64,000 nucleotides of DNA from Paenibacillus sp. 37 (GCF_008386395.1 NZ_CP043761.1:1-64000), one strand, 5' to 3'. Shown: positions 52,403-61,650, counted from the stretch's first letter. Program-made: numbers and translations. Notes: generated by a model from the letters alone, not told the origin.

Positions 52403-53896
52403 ATGAGTGCAGCTTTAACCGTAGTGGGTCTTGGATCTGGAGATGCAGACCAACTGACCGTAGGTATTATCAAAAAAATGAAACAGGCAGCTACGCTGTA
52501 TGTACGTACCCTGGATCATCCCGTATTGAATGATTTGAAGCAGGAGGGACTAGAGATGACATCATTTGATGGCATCTATGAGGCGAAGTCCTCCTTCCCC
52601 GAGGTGTATGATGAGATCGCGAATCAACTGATAGAAGCCGCTCGCAAGGGTGAGGCCGGAACGGAGATTGTGTATGCCGTACCCGGTCATCCGATGGTAG
52701 CAGAAGCAAGTGTACGCCTGCTCAAAGAACGTTGTCCACAGATGGGTATCTCATTGCGTGTCATGGGCGGGGAGAGCTTCCTAGATGAAGCTTTTATACG
52801 ACTTGGATTCGATCCAATCGAAGGGTTTCAACTCCTGGATGCCAGCAGCCTGAACACAGAACTGGTACAACCACAGCTACATACGTTGATCGGACAAGTC
52901 TACGATGTGTTCACTGCTTCGGATGTGAAGCTATGCCTGATGGAGGTTTACCCGGATGATTATCCGGTATTTGTTGGTCACGCGTTGGGTGTACAGGACC
53001 AGGAGGTCATTCACAAGATTCCATTGCACGAACTGGACCGGATCGAAGGGTACGGCAATCTGTCACTGATCTATGTGCCGAAGAACAATGATGATGCCCT
53101 GCGTCGCAGATCCTTTGCGCGTTTACATGAGATCGTCAATATTCTTCGCAGTCCGGGTGGCTGTCCATGGGATCAGGAGCAGACGCATCAGTCCATCCGC
53201 AAAAACCTGATTGAAGAGACCTATGAGGTCATTGAGACGATCGATGAGGATGACCCCGACCATATGAAAGAAGAGCTGGGTGATCTGCTGCTGCAGATTT
53301 TATTGCACTCCCAGATGGAAGAAGAAGTGGGCACATTTAATGTGTATGATGTCATCGAAGGTTTGAATGATAAGCTAATCTTCCGCCATCCACATGTTTT
53401 TGGAGATAATCAGGCAGAAGATGCGAATGAAGCTCTTCAGAACTGGGAACAGATGAAGGCAGAGGAGAAGAAGCGCAAAGGCCAGGATCAGCAGAAGGTT
53501 TCCGTGTTGGATGGTATACCGCGTGACTTGCCTGCATTGATGAAGGGATACAAGTTACAGAAGAAAGCAGCCAAAGTAGGCTTTGACTGGGATGATGTTG
53601 AAGGTGTGTTTGCCAAGATCGAGGAAGAACTGGCGGAGTTGAAAGAAGCGGTGCAACAAGGCCAGTCTGCGGAAGAACGGAAGCTCGAACTGGGTGATTT
53701 ATTATTCGCAGCTGCGAACGTTGCAAGATTCATCGATACGGACCCGGAAGAGGCGCTTGCTGCGACCAACCGCAAGTTCGTCGGGCGGTTCCAGTATATC
53801 GAGGAGCGTTTGCGTGAACAGGGAAGAACACCAGCAGATAGCAATGTAGAAGAGATGGAGCAATTCTGGCAGGATGCGAAGAAGGCAGGATTATAA
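52403..53896 (+). CDS. yabN: YabN: tetrapyrrole-methylase-like plus MazG pyrophosphohydrolase fusion
   Basis: A 497-residue two-part protein. Residues 1 to about 220 form a SAM-dependent tetrapyrrole-methylase-like domain (LTVVGLGSGDADQLTVG; VYAVPGHPMVAEASVRLL). The rest is MazG, with two helical halves and the metal motifs EETYEVIE and EELGDLLLQ. MazG hydrolyses nucleoside triphosphates, cleaning damaged pools. ATG 52403 has GGAGG 8-9 bases upstream. A TATAAT at 52325-52330 may be its -10. Confidence 0.95.
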   Translation: MSAALTVVGLGSGDADQLTVGIIKKMKQAATLYVRTLDHPVLNDLKQEGLEMTSFDGIYEAKSSFPEVYDEIANQLIEAARKGEAGTEIVYAVPGHPMVAEASVRLLKERCPQMGISLRVMGGESFLDEAFIRLGFDPIEGFQLLDASSLNTELVQPQLHTLIGQVYDVFTASDVKLCLMEVYPDDYPVFVGHALGVQDQEVIHKIPLHELDRIEGYGNLSLIYVPKNNDDALRRRSFARLHEIVNILRSPGGCPWDQEQTHQSIRKNLIEETYEVIETIDEDDPDHMKEELGDLLLQILLHSQMEEEVGTFNVYDVIEGLNDKLIFRHPHVFGDNQAEDANEALQNWEQMKAEEKKRKGQDQQKVSVLDGIPRDLPALMKGYKLQKKAAKVGFDWDDVEGVFAKIEEELAELKEAVQQGQSAEERKLELGDLLFAAANVARFIDTDPEEALAATNRKFVGRFQYIEERLREQGRTPADSNVEEMEQFWQDAKKAGL

Positions 53897-54204
53897 CGGG
53901 TTCAATTTTCTGGGAAAGCCAGATAACTTTATTCCATTCATGCTATGCAGTGTGTTATGATAATACGAACATGTGTTCATCTGTGTAAATTGGAGTTGGT
54001 GTTTAGCGACAGATGGTTTCGGGTACTGGTCTTAGACTGTTGCCTGCGGACCATCGACAAAAAGCTAAAAAAAGTCGCGGACCAAGGCAGGATTTCAGAT
54101 ACCAAGCCAGAATACATGTGTAGTGACCTAACGCGAATCAGCGGCAATCGATGCATTGTCAGGAATCGCAGATACTTTTTTTTCAATTTGGGAGGCTTTT
54201 AAAA
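53897..54204. other. Intergenic region before hup
   Basis: 308 bases with no gene. TTCCAT (53932-53937) and TATGAT (53956-53961), spaced 18, are a weak promoter candidate for hup. The leader is long (about 240 bases) and shows no clear riboswitch. Confidence 0.4.
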
Positions 54205-54477
54205 ATGAACAAAACAGATCTGATTAACAACATTTCAACCAAAAGTGGTTTGACTAAAAAAGACGTTGAGTCCGTATTGAACGGCTTTTTGGGAGAAATT
54301 ACAGATGCACTTGCCAGCGGAGACAAAGTACAATTGATCGGCTTTGGCACTTTTGAGACCCGCAAACGTTCCGGTCGTACCGGACGTAACCCACAAACAG
54401 GGAATGAAATCGTGATTCCTGAGTCCACTGTTCCTGCATTCAAAGCAGGCAACAAACTTAAAGAAGCCGTAAAATAA
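54205..54477 (+). CDS. hup: DNA-binding protein HU
   Basis: A 90-residue HU/IHF-family nucleoid protein (MNKTDLINNISTKSGLTKKD ... GFGTFETRKRSGRTGRNP). The frame is open upstream, but ATG 54205 has TTGGGAGG before it and gives the exact family length. In B. subtilis yabN is followed directly by yabO; here HU is inserted between. The stop codon overlaps the next start (TAATG), so rqcP translation is coupled to HU, a very abundant protein. Confidence 0.97.
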   Translation: MNKTDLINNISTKSGLTKKDVESVLNGFLGEITDALASGDKVQLIGFGTFETRKRSGRTGRNPQTGNEIVIPESTVPAFKAGNKLKEAVK

Positions 54478-54755
54478 TGCGTCTTGATAAATTCCTGAAG
54501 GTCTCCCGGCTAATCAAACGCCGCACTGTGGCCAAGGACGTCTCTGAACAGGGACGTGTTCTGGTGAACGGACGTGAAGCAAAGCCCAGCGCCGCTGTCA
54601 AAGTGGGCGATGAGCTGACGGTTCAGTTCGGTCAGAAACTGGTCACCGTGAGGGTGGAACGAATTGCCGAGAGTACTAAGAAGGATGAGGCGAGCAGCCT
54701 CTACACCTTGGTGAAGGAAGAGCCGATCGCCAAGGATAACGGAATGAACTGGTAA
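54477..54755 (+). CDS. rqcP: Ribosome quality control S4 protein RqcP (YabO)
   Basis: A 92-residue S4-domain protein (MRLDKFLKVSRLIKRRTVAK ... GDELTVQFGQKLVTVRV). RqcP acts with RqcH on stalled 50S subunits to add C-terminal alanine tails. The ATG overlaps the hup stop by one base. The last 25 residues are polar. A terminator follows. Family and position are clear. Confidence 0.94.
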   Translation: MRLDKFLKVSRLIKRRTVAKDVSEQGRVLVNGREAKPSAAVKVGDELTVQFGQKLVTVRVERIAESTKKDEASSLYTLVKEEPIAKDNGMNW

Positions 54756-54800
54756 CAGTACATCTGGTTTTAAATATTCAATCAATGCAAGTTGAATCGA

Positions 54801-54832
54801 AACGTCCTTCTGTAACAGGGAAGGGCGTTTTT
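54801..54832 (+). terminator. Terminator after rqcP
   Basis: AACGTCCTTC pairs with GAAGGGCGTT (one G-T pair), then a long T-run. Confidence 0.9.
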
Positions 54833-54929
54833 GTTTTTTTACTGGATACCGGGTTATTTGTTCAACAACGCTGGTTCTATTCCAACCTCCTCATCCATAA
54901 GCTAGGTGTAAGAAGGAGGGGTACATGCC

Positions 54930-55214
54930 ATGGTTGAGCACGGTAAGGCCAAACAGCATCATCTGAGCATGCAGAATCGGAAACTGCTGGATCTGACGGG
55001 TGTCTCCAACGTGGAGAGCTTCGACAGTGAGGAATTTTTGCTGCAGACTGAACTTGGGCATCTGACCATCCGGGGGCACAATTTACATATCAAAAACCTG
55101 AGCCTGGAGGAAGGTCTCTTATCCATTGAAGGCACAGTTAGCTCTCTGCAATATCTGGACCCCGGTTCCCAGAACAAGAATAGTAAAGGCCTGTTTGGCA
55201 AGATGTTCCGATGA
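54930..55214 (+). CDS. yabP: Sporulation protein YabP
   Basis: A 94-residue protein of the YabP/YqfC family, needed for spore formation in bacilli. The core reads RKLLDLTGVSNVESFDSEEF and IRGHNLHIKNLSLEEGLLSI. No catalytic site is visible. AGAAGGAGGGG lies before the ATG; an ATG five bases earlier is out of frame. Its stop overlaps the yabQ start (ATGA), giving coupled translation. Confidence 0.93.
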   Translation: MVEHGKAKQHHLSMQNRKLLDLTGVSNVESFDSEEFLLQTELGHLTIRGHNLHIKNLSLEEGLLSIEGTVSSLQYLDPGSQNKNSKGLFGKMFR

Positions 55215-55780
55215 GTCCGGATACTCAATGGATCACATTGATGTGGATGCTTACTTCGGGGGTCGTGATGGGAATGGCCTACGACAGTTACCGGGTACTG
55301 TCCGGACAGCTGCGGTTTCCGAGATGGAGTATTCACACGCTCGATCTGTTGTACTGGGTTGCTTCCGCGCTGTTCGTTTTTCGGATGCTATACGCCGGAA
55401 ACCACGGACAGTTGCGGTTTTATGTCTTTTTGGGGCTGATTATAGGGGTTTGCTTCTATTTTTGGCTTTTAAGTGTTACAACCCAGCGTTTTGTGGTAAT
55501 GTTAATTAAACTCGCAAGAACGCTGATTCATTGGTGTGGACATATCCTTAACATCCTGATCGTTATGCCGGCTAAAGGAATTTATAAGTTAATTCGCGTA
55601 TTATTCGGTTTTGTAATTGCGATACTATTATTCCTGGGCAGGCTGGTGCTGCAGTGTTTGGTACCTTTCGGCAAGTTGTTCCGCTGGATGTTTAGGCCGC
55701 TCCTGAAATATTGGGTAACGCCACGCTTCATGATCCGTGTGGGTACAAGAATTGCAGCGATATGGAAACGCTGGTTTTAA
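55211..55780 (+). CDS. yabQ: Sporulation cortex membrane protein YabQ
   Basis: A 189-residue membrane protein with about five hydrophobic segments. It begins WITLMWMLTSGVVMGMAYDSY, with others near 40-60, 65-85, 105-120 and 130-150, and has a basic C-terminus. YabQ is required for spore cortex assembly and is transcribed with yabP. Here it starts within the yabP stop and is followed 11 bases later by divIC. Confidence 0.92.
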   Translation: MSPDTQWITLMWMLTSGVVMGMAYDSYRVLSGQLRFPRWSIHTLDLLYWVASALFVFRMLYAGNHGQLRFYVFLGLIIGVCFYFWLLSVTTQRFVVMLIKLARTLIHWCGHILNILIVMPAKGIYKLIRVLFGFVIAILLFLGRLVLQCLVPFGKLFRWMFRPLLKYWVTPRFMIRVGTRIAAIWKRWF

Positions 55781-55791
55781 GGAGGTCCGTA

Positions 55792-56127
55792 ATGGGTAAA
55801 ACACCTGTGGGCAGATCAAAGGCTCCAACTAACCAAGGAAAATCTGCCGGTGCAAAAAGGCGCCTCATGCTTTGGATGACGTTTATGATTGTATTTGTAA
55901 TATGGGCAGGATATACATTCCTTGTGCAGACTGCACAAATTTCGGACAAGAGTTCTCATCTGGCCACTCAGCAAGCTTCAAAGGAAGATACGTTGAAGAA
56001 GCTGGAACAGTTGAAGTACGAAGTCAGCCGGTTGAATGACCCTGAATACATAGGACAGCTGGCACGGAAAAAAGGATATTATCTTCCTGAGGAAACGCCG
56101 ATCCAGGTTGAAGAGTCAGGGAACTGA
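55792..56127 (+). CDS. divIC: Septum formation initiator DivIC (FtsB-like)
   Basis: A 111-residue single-pass membrane protein: basic N-terminal cytoplasmic part, membrane helix at about 26-46 (MLWMTFMIVFVIWAGYTFLV), and an extracellular coiled coil (about 60-90). It ends with the FtsB/DivIC motif YIGQLARKKGYY. It joins FtsL and DivIB in the divisome. ATG 55792 follows AAGGAGG; in-frame upstream residues belong to yabQ's DNA and are rejected. Confidence 0.95.
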   Translation: MGKTPVGRSKAPTNQGKSAGAKRRLMLWMTFMIVFVIWAGYTFLVQTAQISDKSSHLATQQASKEDTLKKLEQLKYEVSRLNDPEYIGQLARKKGYYLPEETPIQVEESGN

Positions 56128-56221
56128 TGGAATTCGGTCTATTACCGAGCTAGGTTTGTTATCCGTGTGTCTGAAGCCGTTAAACCGGAAAAAATAGGCT
56201 CTCTGATGGGGTAGTGTTCAG

Positions 56222-56251
56222 TTGACCTTGGTTTATGGCATAAGGTATAAT
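56222..56251 (+). promoter_or_regulatory. Sigma-A promoter of yabR
   Basis: TTGACC (56222-56227), 18 bases, TATAAT (56246-56251). Confidence 0.75.
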
Positions 56252-56325
56252 TACATTAGCGCAGCATTGATTTTGGCATTCAAAAAATCGGGTTGTATAT
56301 TTTTAAGGGAGGATCATTTTATTCT

Positions 56326-56856
56326 ATGGCAATTGAAGTGGGCACCAAGTTAGAGGGCAAGGTGACAGGAATCACGCATTTTGGAGCATTTGTGGATCTG
56401 TCAGGAGGTGTCACGGGTCTCGTTCACATCTCGGAAATCGCCGACAATTACGTCAAAGATGTCAACGACCACCTGAAGCTGAATGACCTCGTTACAGTGA
56501 AGGTTATCAACGTTGACAAGGATGGCAAGATCGGACTTTCCATTAAGCAAGCTGTTGACAAACCGGTTGAGCAACAAACCCAATCTAGACCCCCGAGAGC
56601 TCCTAGACCGGAACGCAGTGGAGGAGATCGCGAACGATTCAGCGGCGGAGGCCCAAGTGGTGGCCAAGGTCGTGGTGGTGGCGGCGGTGGATTTAACCGT
56701 GGTGACCGCGGAGGCCGTTCTTTCAAGCCCGCAGCAGGCAAACCTTCATTTGAGGATAAAATGTCACGCTTCCTGAAAGATAGTGAAGAGCGGATCTCTT
56801 CGCTTAAGAAGAACACAGAAGGCAAACGCGGAGGCCGTGGAGCTAAGCGTGTGTAA
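56326..56856 (+). CDS. yabR: S1-domain RNA-binding protein YabR with glycine-rich insertion
   Basis: A 176-residue protein with an N-terminal S1 fold (GKVTGITHFGAFVDLSGGVT; GLVHISEIADNYVKDVNDHL) and the YabR tail FEDKMSRFLKDSEERISSLK. Between them (about 90-140) lies a Gly/Arg-rich stretch with RGG-like repeats not seen in the B. subtilis protein. Such regions often bind RNA. Ribosome site AAGGGAGG is 13 bases from ATG 56326, a wide gap, but the family start is clear. Confidence 0.93.
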   Translation: MAIEVGTKLEGKVTGITHFGAFVDLSGGVTGLVHISEIADNYVKDVNDHLKLNDLVTVKVINVDKDGKIGLSIKQAVDKPVEQQTQSRPPRAPRPERSGGDRERFSGGGPSGGQGRGGGGGGFNRGDRGGRSFKPAAGKPSFEDKMSRFLKDSEERISSLKKNTEGKRGGRGAKRV

Positions 56857-56888
56857 TCTGTCACAACCTGATCTAAACATATAAGTAA

Positions 56889-56919
56889 AACCGTTAGCCT
56901 ATGGGCTAACGGTTTTTTT
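56889..56919 (+). terminator. Terminator after yabR
   Basis: AACCGTTAGCC-TATG-GGCTAACGGTT with a seven-T run. Confidence 0.95.
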
Positions 56920-57329
56920 GCGTTTCTTTCACAGATGAGTAGTTGTATAGCTTTTTTTGTAAGGTGAAGCTCCATATCCCCAGTTTTTCTGCACGGCAAA
57001 ATGGAACCATAAGAACATTTGTCGTCTACCATTTTTTACCGACAGGTTTCCGTGGCATTCCACAGTTATCCTGCTCAAATGGTGGCGAGACCCAACCATC
57101 TCCGGTTCAAAATCAGACATTCCGTTTGTCGGAATCAAGTAGGGGAATGAATGAAACTACAATAAGGCCGGGGGGTTCGCTCCACCGCGCCAGGCTCGTT
57201 TCTTTTGTCGTAAACTTTTTGGACCCTGCCCACCTATTCTGACAAACTACGTCTTCTAATCTATCTATAATCAGAACCATCGAGAACGAAACACGAAAAT
57301 TTAAATTAATCGAATGGGGTGCCTTGAGG
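56920..57329. other. spoIIE upstream region
   Basis: About 410 bases with no gene. It contains the spoIIE promoter (57239-57271) and several imperfect Spo0A boxes: TGTCGTA at 57206-57212, TGTCGGA near 57127, and TGACAAA at 57240-57246, overlapping the -35. Confidence 0.6.
57239..57271 (+). promoter_or_regulatory. Spo0A-type promoter of spoIIE
   Basis: CTGACA (57239-57244) and TATAAT (57266-57271) are separated by 21 bases. The same abnormal spacing is known for the Spo0A-activated spoIIE promoter of B. subtilis. Near-0A boxes lie at and upstream of the -35. Confidence 0.75.
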
Positions 57330-59837
57330 ATGATGGAAAAGTGGAATGTCATTCAATTTCCGGGAATGAAAGCAGGTAAAGGTGGTACGGAAGCTCGGGA
57401 GGAGCTGTCGGTACGTCTGAAACATTGGCTTGGCTCCCGCAAGGCTGTCCAGATGGTTGCTTCCCGCAAATGGGTACTGCTGCTTACGTTTATGGGTTTC
57501 CTGCTCGGAAAGGCGATGATTCTGAATGAGTTATCTCCCTTTGCCATTGCGTACTTTGCCGTAATTGCTTTCATGCGCAGGGATTACATCATTCCGGTAG
57601 GCGCTGCACTTCTCGCAGGCAGTCTCTTTGCACCGTTTCCAGTACCACTCATTGTTGCATCGGAGATCGCCATCTTTTATCTGCTCTTCCGCGGTCTGGA
57701 GTCATATGATCGTGCTGAATTATCTTATGCGCCAACGATGGTTTTTACGACTACATTTATGGTCAAATTATTCGCGGTTGTGATCGGGCCATCCTTCAGT
57801 TGGTACGCCATGCTGATGCTCACGATGGATTCCGTACTAAGCTTTGTGCTCACCCTTGTTTTTATACAAGCCATACCGATCTTCACCTACCGCAAAAAAA
57901 AGTTCAGCCTAAAGAACGAGGAGATCCTCTGCCTGATCATATTGCTCGCTTCCGTTATGACGGGAGCCGTAGGGTGGACCATTCAGTCTTTATCCGTCGA
58001 GCATATGCTCTCCCGTTATCTCATATTAATCTTTGCGCTGGTGGGTGGAGCCCCCCTGGGAGCCTCAGTTGGGGTTATTACCGGCTTGATTCTGAGTCTG
58101 GCTGACATGTCAGCGGTATATCAGATGAGCCTGCTTGCTTTTGCCGGGATGCTGGCGGGTATGCTTCGAGAGGGCAAACGTGCGGCGGTTGCACTGGGCA
58201 TGCTACTGGGTTCGTCCATTCTATCCATATATCTGGGAGGACCGGGCGACGTTATGAACTCATTATGGGAGACGTGTGCAGCTATCGTACTATTCATGTT
58301 AACACCTAAAAGCCTGATGACGGCGATATCCAAATATGTACCGGGTACGCAGGATCATACGAAATCCCAGCATGAGTATGCCAAACGGATACGGGATATC
58401 ACGGCAGAACGGGTAACCCGATTCTCGCAGGTATTCCGTCAATTGTCACGCAGCTTTGATCAGATGTCCGGGGCGGGTGAACAAGTACAGAAAGAAGGTG
58501 GAATGGATCATTTCATGAATGCGGTTGCCGAGGGCACATGTGCAAGCTGCTTCAAGCGTACACAATGCTGGGATGCAAAGTTTATTCAAACCTACAAATA
58601 TATGACGGACGTGATGAGTACGATTGAAGCAAATCCGGAGATCTCAGGCAAGCAGATTCCAGTGGACTGGAACAGGGTGTGTGCGAAGCCGGAAGAGGTA
58701 CTTGAAGTCATGCGTGCCCAGTATGGACTGCATCAACATAACATGCAATGGAAGCGTCAAATTATTGATAGCCGGCAACTGGTTGCAGAGCAATTGTCCG
58801 GTGTATCTCAGGTCATGGAGGACTTGGCCAAAGAAATTCAGCGGGAAAGTGATGAGATGGTGCAGCAGGAGGAGCAGATTCGGGACGCACTGGAGTCATT
58901 AGGCTTGTCCATTCACTCCATTGAGATCATCAATCTGGAAGCGGGCAACGTAGAGATTGAGATTGTACATGCATATACACGTGGATTCGATGAGTGTCGG
59001 AAAATGATAGCTCCGCTGATCTCGGATGTACTGGACGAGCATATTGCCGTCTTGCATGAGACCATGACCGATCCTCGTCAGGGACTGGCAACCGTCACGT
59101 TTGGTTCGGCCAAAACCTTCGAGGTTACCACGGGTGTTGCTGCCGCCGCAAAAGGGGGAGATGTGATGTCAGGCGACAGCTTCAGTACGGTTGAGTTAGG
59201 CAACGGTACATTTGCAGTGGCACTCAGTGATGGAATGGGCAATGGAGAACGGGCACGCATGGAGAGCAGCGCGGCGCTGAACATACTGGAGCAGTTGTTA
59301 CAGTCCGGCATGGACGAGAAACTGGCGATCAAATCCGTGAACTCCGTTCTGATGCTGCGCTCCCCTGAAGAGATGTATGCCACAGTGGACATGGCACTGA
59401 TTGATGAATATACGGCAGAGACAACGTTTATGAAAATCGGATCGACGCCAAGTTTTATCAAACGAGGACAGGAGGTTATTCAGGTTTCAGCCAGCAATTT
59501 GCCAATCGGTATTATTAAAGATATTGAAGTGGATTTGGTGACAGTACAGCTACAACCAGGGGATATCCTCATTATGATGACGGATGGCATCTATGATGCA
59601 CCGGGGTATGCGGTGAACAAAGAGTTATGGATGAAACGGCTCATTCAAGAGATTGATACAGATGATCCACAAGATTTGGCCGATTGCCTGCTTGAAAGTG
59701 TCATAAGATATCAGCAGCATGAGATATTGGATGATATGACCGTCGTTGTTGGAAAAGTAGAGCATTTCCGCCCTGAATGGGCCACACTGCGTGTGCCTGG
59801 CATCAACCGAATGGAGCGTCCACGGACCGTCAGTTAA
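57330..59837 (+). CDS. spoIIE: Stage II sporulation protein E (PP2C phosphatase)
   Basis: SpoIIE dephosphorylates SpoIIAA to release sigma-F in the forespore and takes part in polar septation. The 835-residue protein has an N-terminal membrane region of about ten helices (50-330), a central FtsZ/dimerisation part, and a C-terminal PP2C domain. The PP2C metal motifs appear in GGDVMSGDSF, ALSDGMGNG and MMTDGIYDA. ATG 57330 is chosen; TTG 57324 and ATG 57333 are alternatives. Its promoter has the Spo0A-type 21-bp spacing. Length is near the B. subtilis 827. Confidence 0.97.
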   Translation: MMEKWNVIQFPGMKAGKGGTEAREELSVRLKHWLGSRKAVQMVASRKWVLLLTFMGFLLGKAMILNELSPFAIAYFAVIAFMRRDYIIPVGAALLAGSLFAPFPVPLIVASEIAIFYLLFRGLESYDRAELSYAPTMVFTTTFMVKLFAVVIGPSFSWYAMLMLTMDSVLSFVLTLVFIQAIPIFTYRKKKFSLKNEEILCLIILLASVMTGAVGWTIQSLSVEHMLSRYLILIFALVGGAPLGASVGVITGLILSLADMSAVYQMSLLAFAGMLAGMLREGKRAAVALGMLLGSSILSIYLGGPGDVMNSLWETCAAIVLFMLTPKSLMTAISKYVPGTQDHTKSQHEYAKRIRDITAERVTRFSQVFRQLSRSFDQMSGAGEQVQKEGGMDHFMNAVAEGTCASCFKRTQCWDAKFIQTYKYMTDVMSTIEANPEISGKQIPVDWNRVCAKPEEVLEVMRAQYGLHQHNMQWKRQIIDSRQLVAEQLSGVSQVMEDLAKEIQRESDEMVQQEEQIRDALESLGLSIHSIEIINLEAGNVEIEIVHAYTRGFDECRKMIAPLISDVLDEHIAVLHETMTDPRQGLATVTFGSAKTFEVTTGVAAAAKGGDVMSGDSFSTVELGNGTFAVALSDGMGNGERARMESSAALNILEQLLQSGMDEKLAIKSVNSVLMLRSPEEMYATVDMALIDEYTAETTFMKIGSTPSFIKRGQEVIQVSASNLPIGIIKDIEVDLVTVQLQPGDILIMMTDGIYDAPGYAVNKELWMKRLIQEIDTDDPQDLADCLLESVIRYQQHEILDDMTVVVGKVEHFRPEWATLRVPGINRMERPRTVS

Positions 59838-59922
59838 TTGCATATTCTTCTGTTTGAAGTCTCTTCATTCTGGCAATGCTAGTCATAGAGTTGGAGAGTA
59901 ACGAATAACGGAGGGATATCGG

Positions 59923-60675
59923 ATGAAGCAAATCTTATTGATCACCGACGGTTGTTCCAATGTAGGACCAAGTCCGGTGCTGGCAGCGGCCGAAGCACAG
60001 GAAGAGGGAATTACGGTTAATGTGGTTGGTGTGATTGATTATGGAACCATTGGTGAGTTGGGCAGTCGGGAGATTGAGGATATTGCCAGAGCCGGAGGTG
60101 GAATCAGTCAAATTGTAGGTACACGGCAGCTTGCCCATACGATGCAGATGATGACAAGGAAAACGGTGGTTCAGACCATTCAGCAGGCGGTTAATAGAGA
60201 GTTAACACAAATTTTGGGAGAGAAGGAGCCCAAAACGGTAACCGATCTGGAGCCTGCACAACGCGCCCGGGTCGTGGAAGTGATGGATGATATGGCTGAA
60301 ACTACAGCCTTACAGGTTATATTGCTAATAGACGTCAGTGCCAGCATGAAGCCCAAACTGGCTGCGGTGGAAGAAGGCATTCGTGATTTAATGTTAAGTT
60401 TGCAGGCGCGTATAGGTCAGAGCAAGCTTTCCGTATTTCATTTTCCGGGGCGACACAGTGGAGAAGATGCGGTAATGGATATTGACTGGACAACGGATCC
60501 GGGCCGTGTTCGGTCCCTGTTTGGAAGGTTGCAGATGAAGGGTGCAACGCCGACAGGTCCTGCAATTCAGAAGGTGATTGATTTTTACCGTTATGGTACA
60601 CTGGAGAAACAGCAGGAAATAGAAGGGAACTATCGCATTGAAAGAGAAGGGATGCTCGGTGACAACGTTGTCTGA
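59923..60675 (+). CDS. yabS: VWA-like protein YabS
   Basis: A 250-residue protein with two von Willebrand A-like segments: an N-terminal ILLITDGCSNVGPSPVL and a second with the MIDAS-like motif LIDVSASMKPK (about 140-150). YabS follows spoIIE and precedes the kinase gene yabT in B. subtilis; its role is unknown. ATG 59923 follows GGAGGG. The end overlaps yabT by 17 bases. Confidence 0.92.
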   Translation: MKQILLITDGCSNVGPSPVLAAAEAQEEGITVNVVGVIDYGTIGELGSREIEDIARAGGGISQIVGTRQLAHTMQMMTRKTVVQTIQQAVNRELTQILGEKEPKTVTDLEPAQRARVVEVMDDMAETTALQVILLIDVSASMKPKLAAVEEGIRDLMLSLQARIGQSKLSVFHFPGRHSGEDAVMDIDWTTDPGRVRSLFGRLQMKGATPTGPAIQKVIDFYRYGTLEKQQEIEGNYRIEREGMLGDNVV

Positions 60676-61606
60676 CGCCTCTTTCCCGCCAGGAACCGTG
60701 GTTACAGGGAAATGGAATCGCAGTCGTTACACGATTCGGAAGCTACTGGGCAAAGGAGCCAATGGCATCGTTTTTCTTGTCCAACGGTGTGAAAATGGCA
60801 AACACTACGCGCTAAAAATGGGATTTGATCCGGTTGATCTGCAATCGGAAGTCAATGTGCTCAAATCTTTTCAACTACAGCGTAATCATGAGGCCCTTCG
60901 GCAGAGCGGCATTCCTTCCTATCTTAAAGATGTGGATGATTATGCCGTTCGTGGCCGGGATATTCCCTTTTATGTGATGCGTTACGTTCGAGGTGAGGCA
61001 CTTCATCACTTCATTCGGCGTCAGGGGACAGACTGGACACTTCTGGTGGGACTTAGACTCTTGCAGAAGCTGGCACAATTGCATCAGGCGGGATGGGTAT
61101 TTGGTGATCTCAAACCTCAGAATGTGTTGGTATCCGACTATGGGCAGGTGGAATTGATCGACTATGGCGGAGTTACGTCTATTGGTCGAAGCGTCAAACA
61201 GTTCACCGAATGGTATGATCGGGGCTTCTGGAATGCAGGCAGCCGTACGGCAGATGGTACCTATGATGTATTTGCATTTGCACTATTGTTGATTCATGTA
61301 CTTGAAGCAGACGCGCTCAAGGCACTGGCAGCCGAAGGATTACCGCAACTGCGAAGTGTGAATCAGCTTGTAGCGCTGGTGGAACGCAGTGAACGACTGG
61401 GTCCTTTTCGCAATTGGACGAATCAGGCTTTACGAGGTCAGTTTCGTGATGCAGGTCATGCGGCACAAGGGTGGAAGGAAATGATGGCACGCCCCACGCC
61501 TCTCCGCCGTCGTTCCAAAAGTACAACACCGCGCTGGCTTAAAAACGCATTTGCTGTATCTGTGATATTACTTATTGGAGTGCTCATCTATGCACTACTT
61601 TTTTGA
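60659..61606 (+). CDS. yabT: Sporulation serine/threonine kinase YabT
   Basis: A 315-residue Hanks-type kinase with a C-terminal membrane anchor (about 295-314, FAVSVILLIGVLIYALLF). The Gly loop LGKGANGIVFLV, lysine in HYALKMG, catalytic GDLKPQNVLV and metal-binding IDYGG (in place of DFG) are present. The usual HRD is GD here. YabT is active in sporulation, where it phosphorylates RecA and other targets. GTG 60659 has GAAGGGA upstream, inside yabS. No extracellular sensor domain. Confidence 0.92.
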   Translation: MTTLSDASFPPGTVVTGKWNRSRYTIRKLLGKGANGIVFLVQRCENGKHYALKMGFDPVDLQSEVNVLKSFQLQRNHEALRQSGIPSYLKDVDDYAVRGRDIPFYVMRYVRGEALHHFIRRQGTDWTLLVGLRLLQKLAQLHQAGWVFGDLKPQNVLVSDYGQVELIDYGGVTSIGRSVKQFTEWYDRGFWNAGSRTADGTYDVFAFALLLIHVLEADALKALAAEGLPQLRSVNQLVALVERSERLGPFRNWTNQALRGQFRDAGHAAQGWKEMMARPTPLRRRSKSTTPRWLKNAFAVSVILLIGVLIYALLF

Positions 61607-61650
61607 TCTGTGAGAGTGCATATACATAACGCAAGGAATGAGGAACAGGT

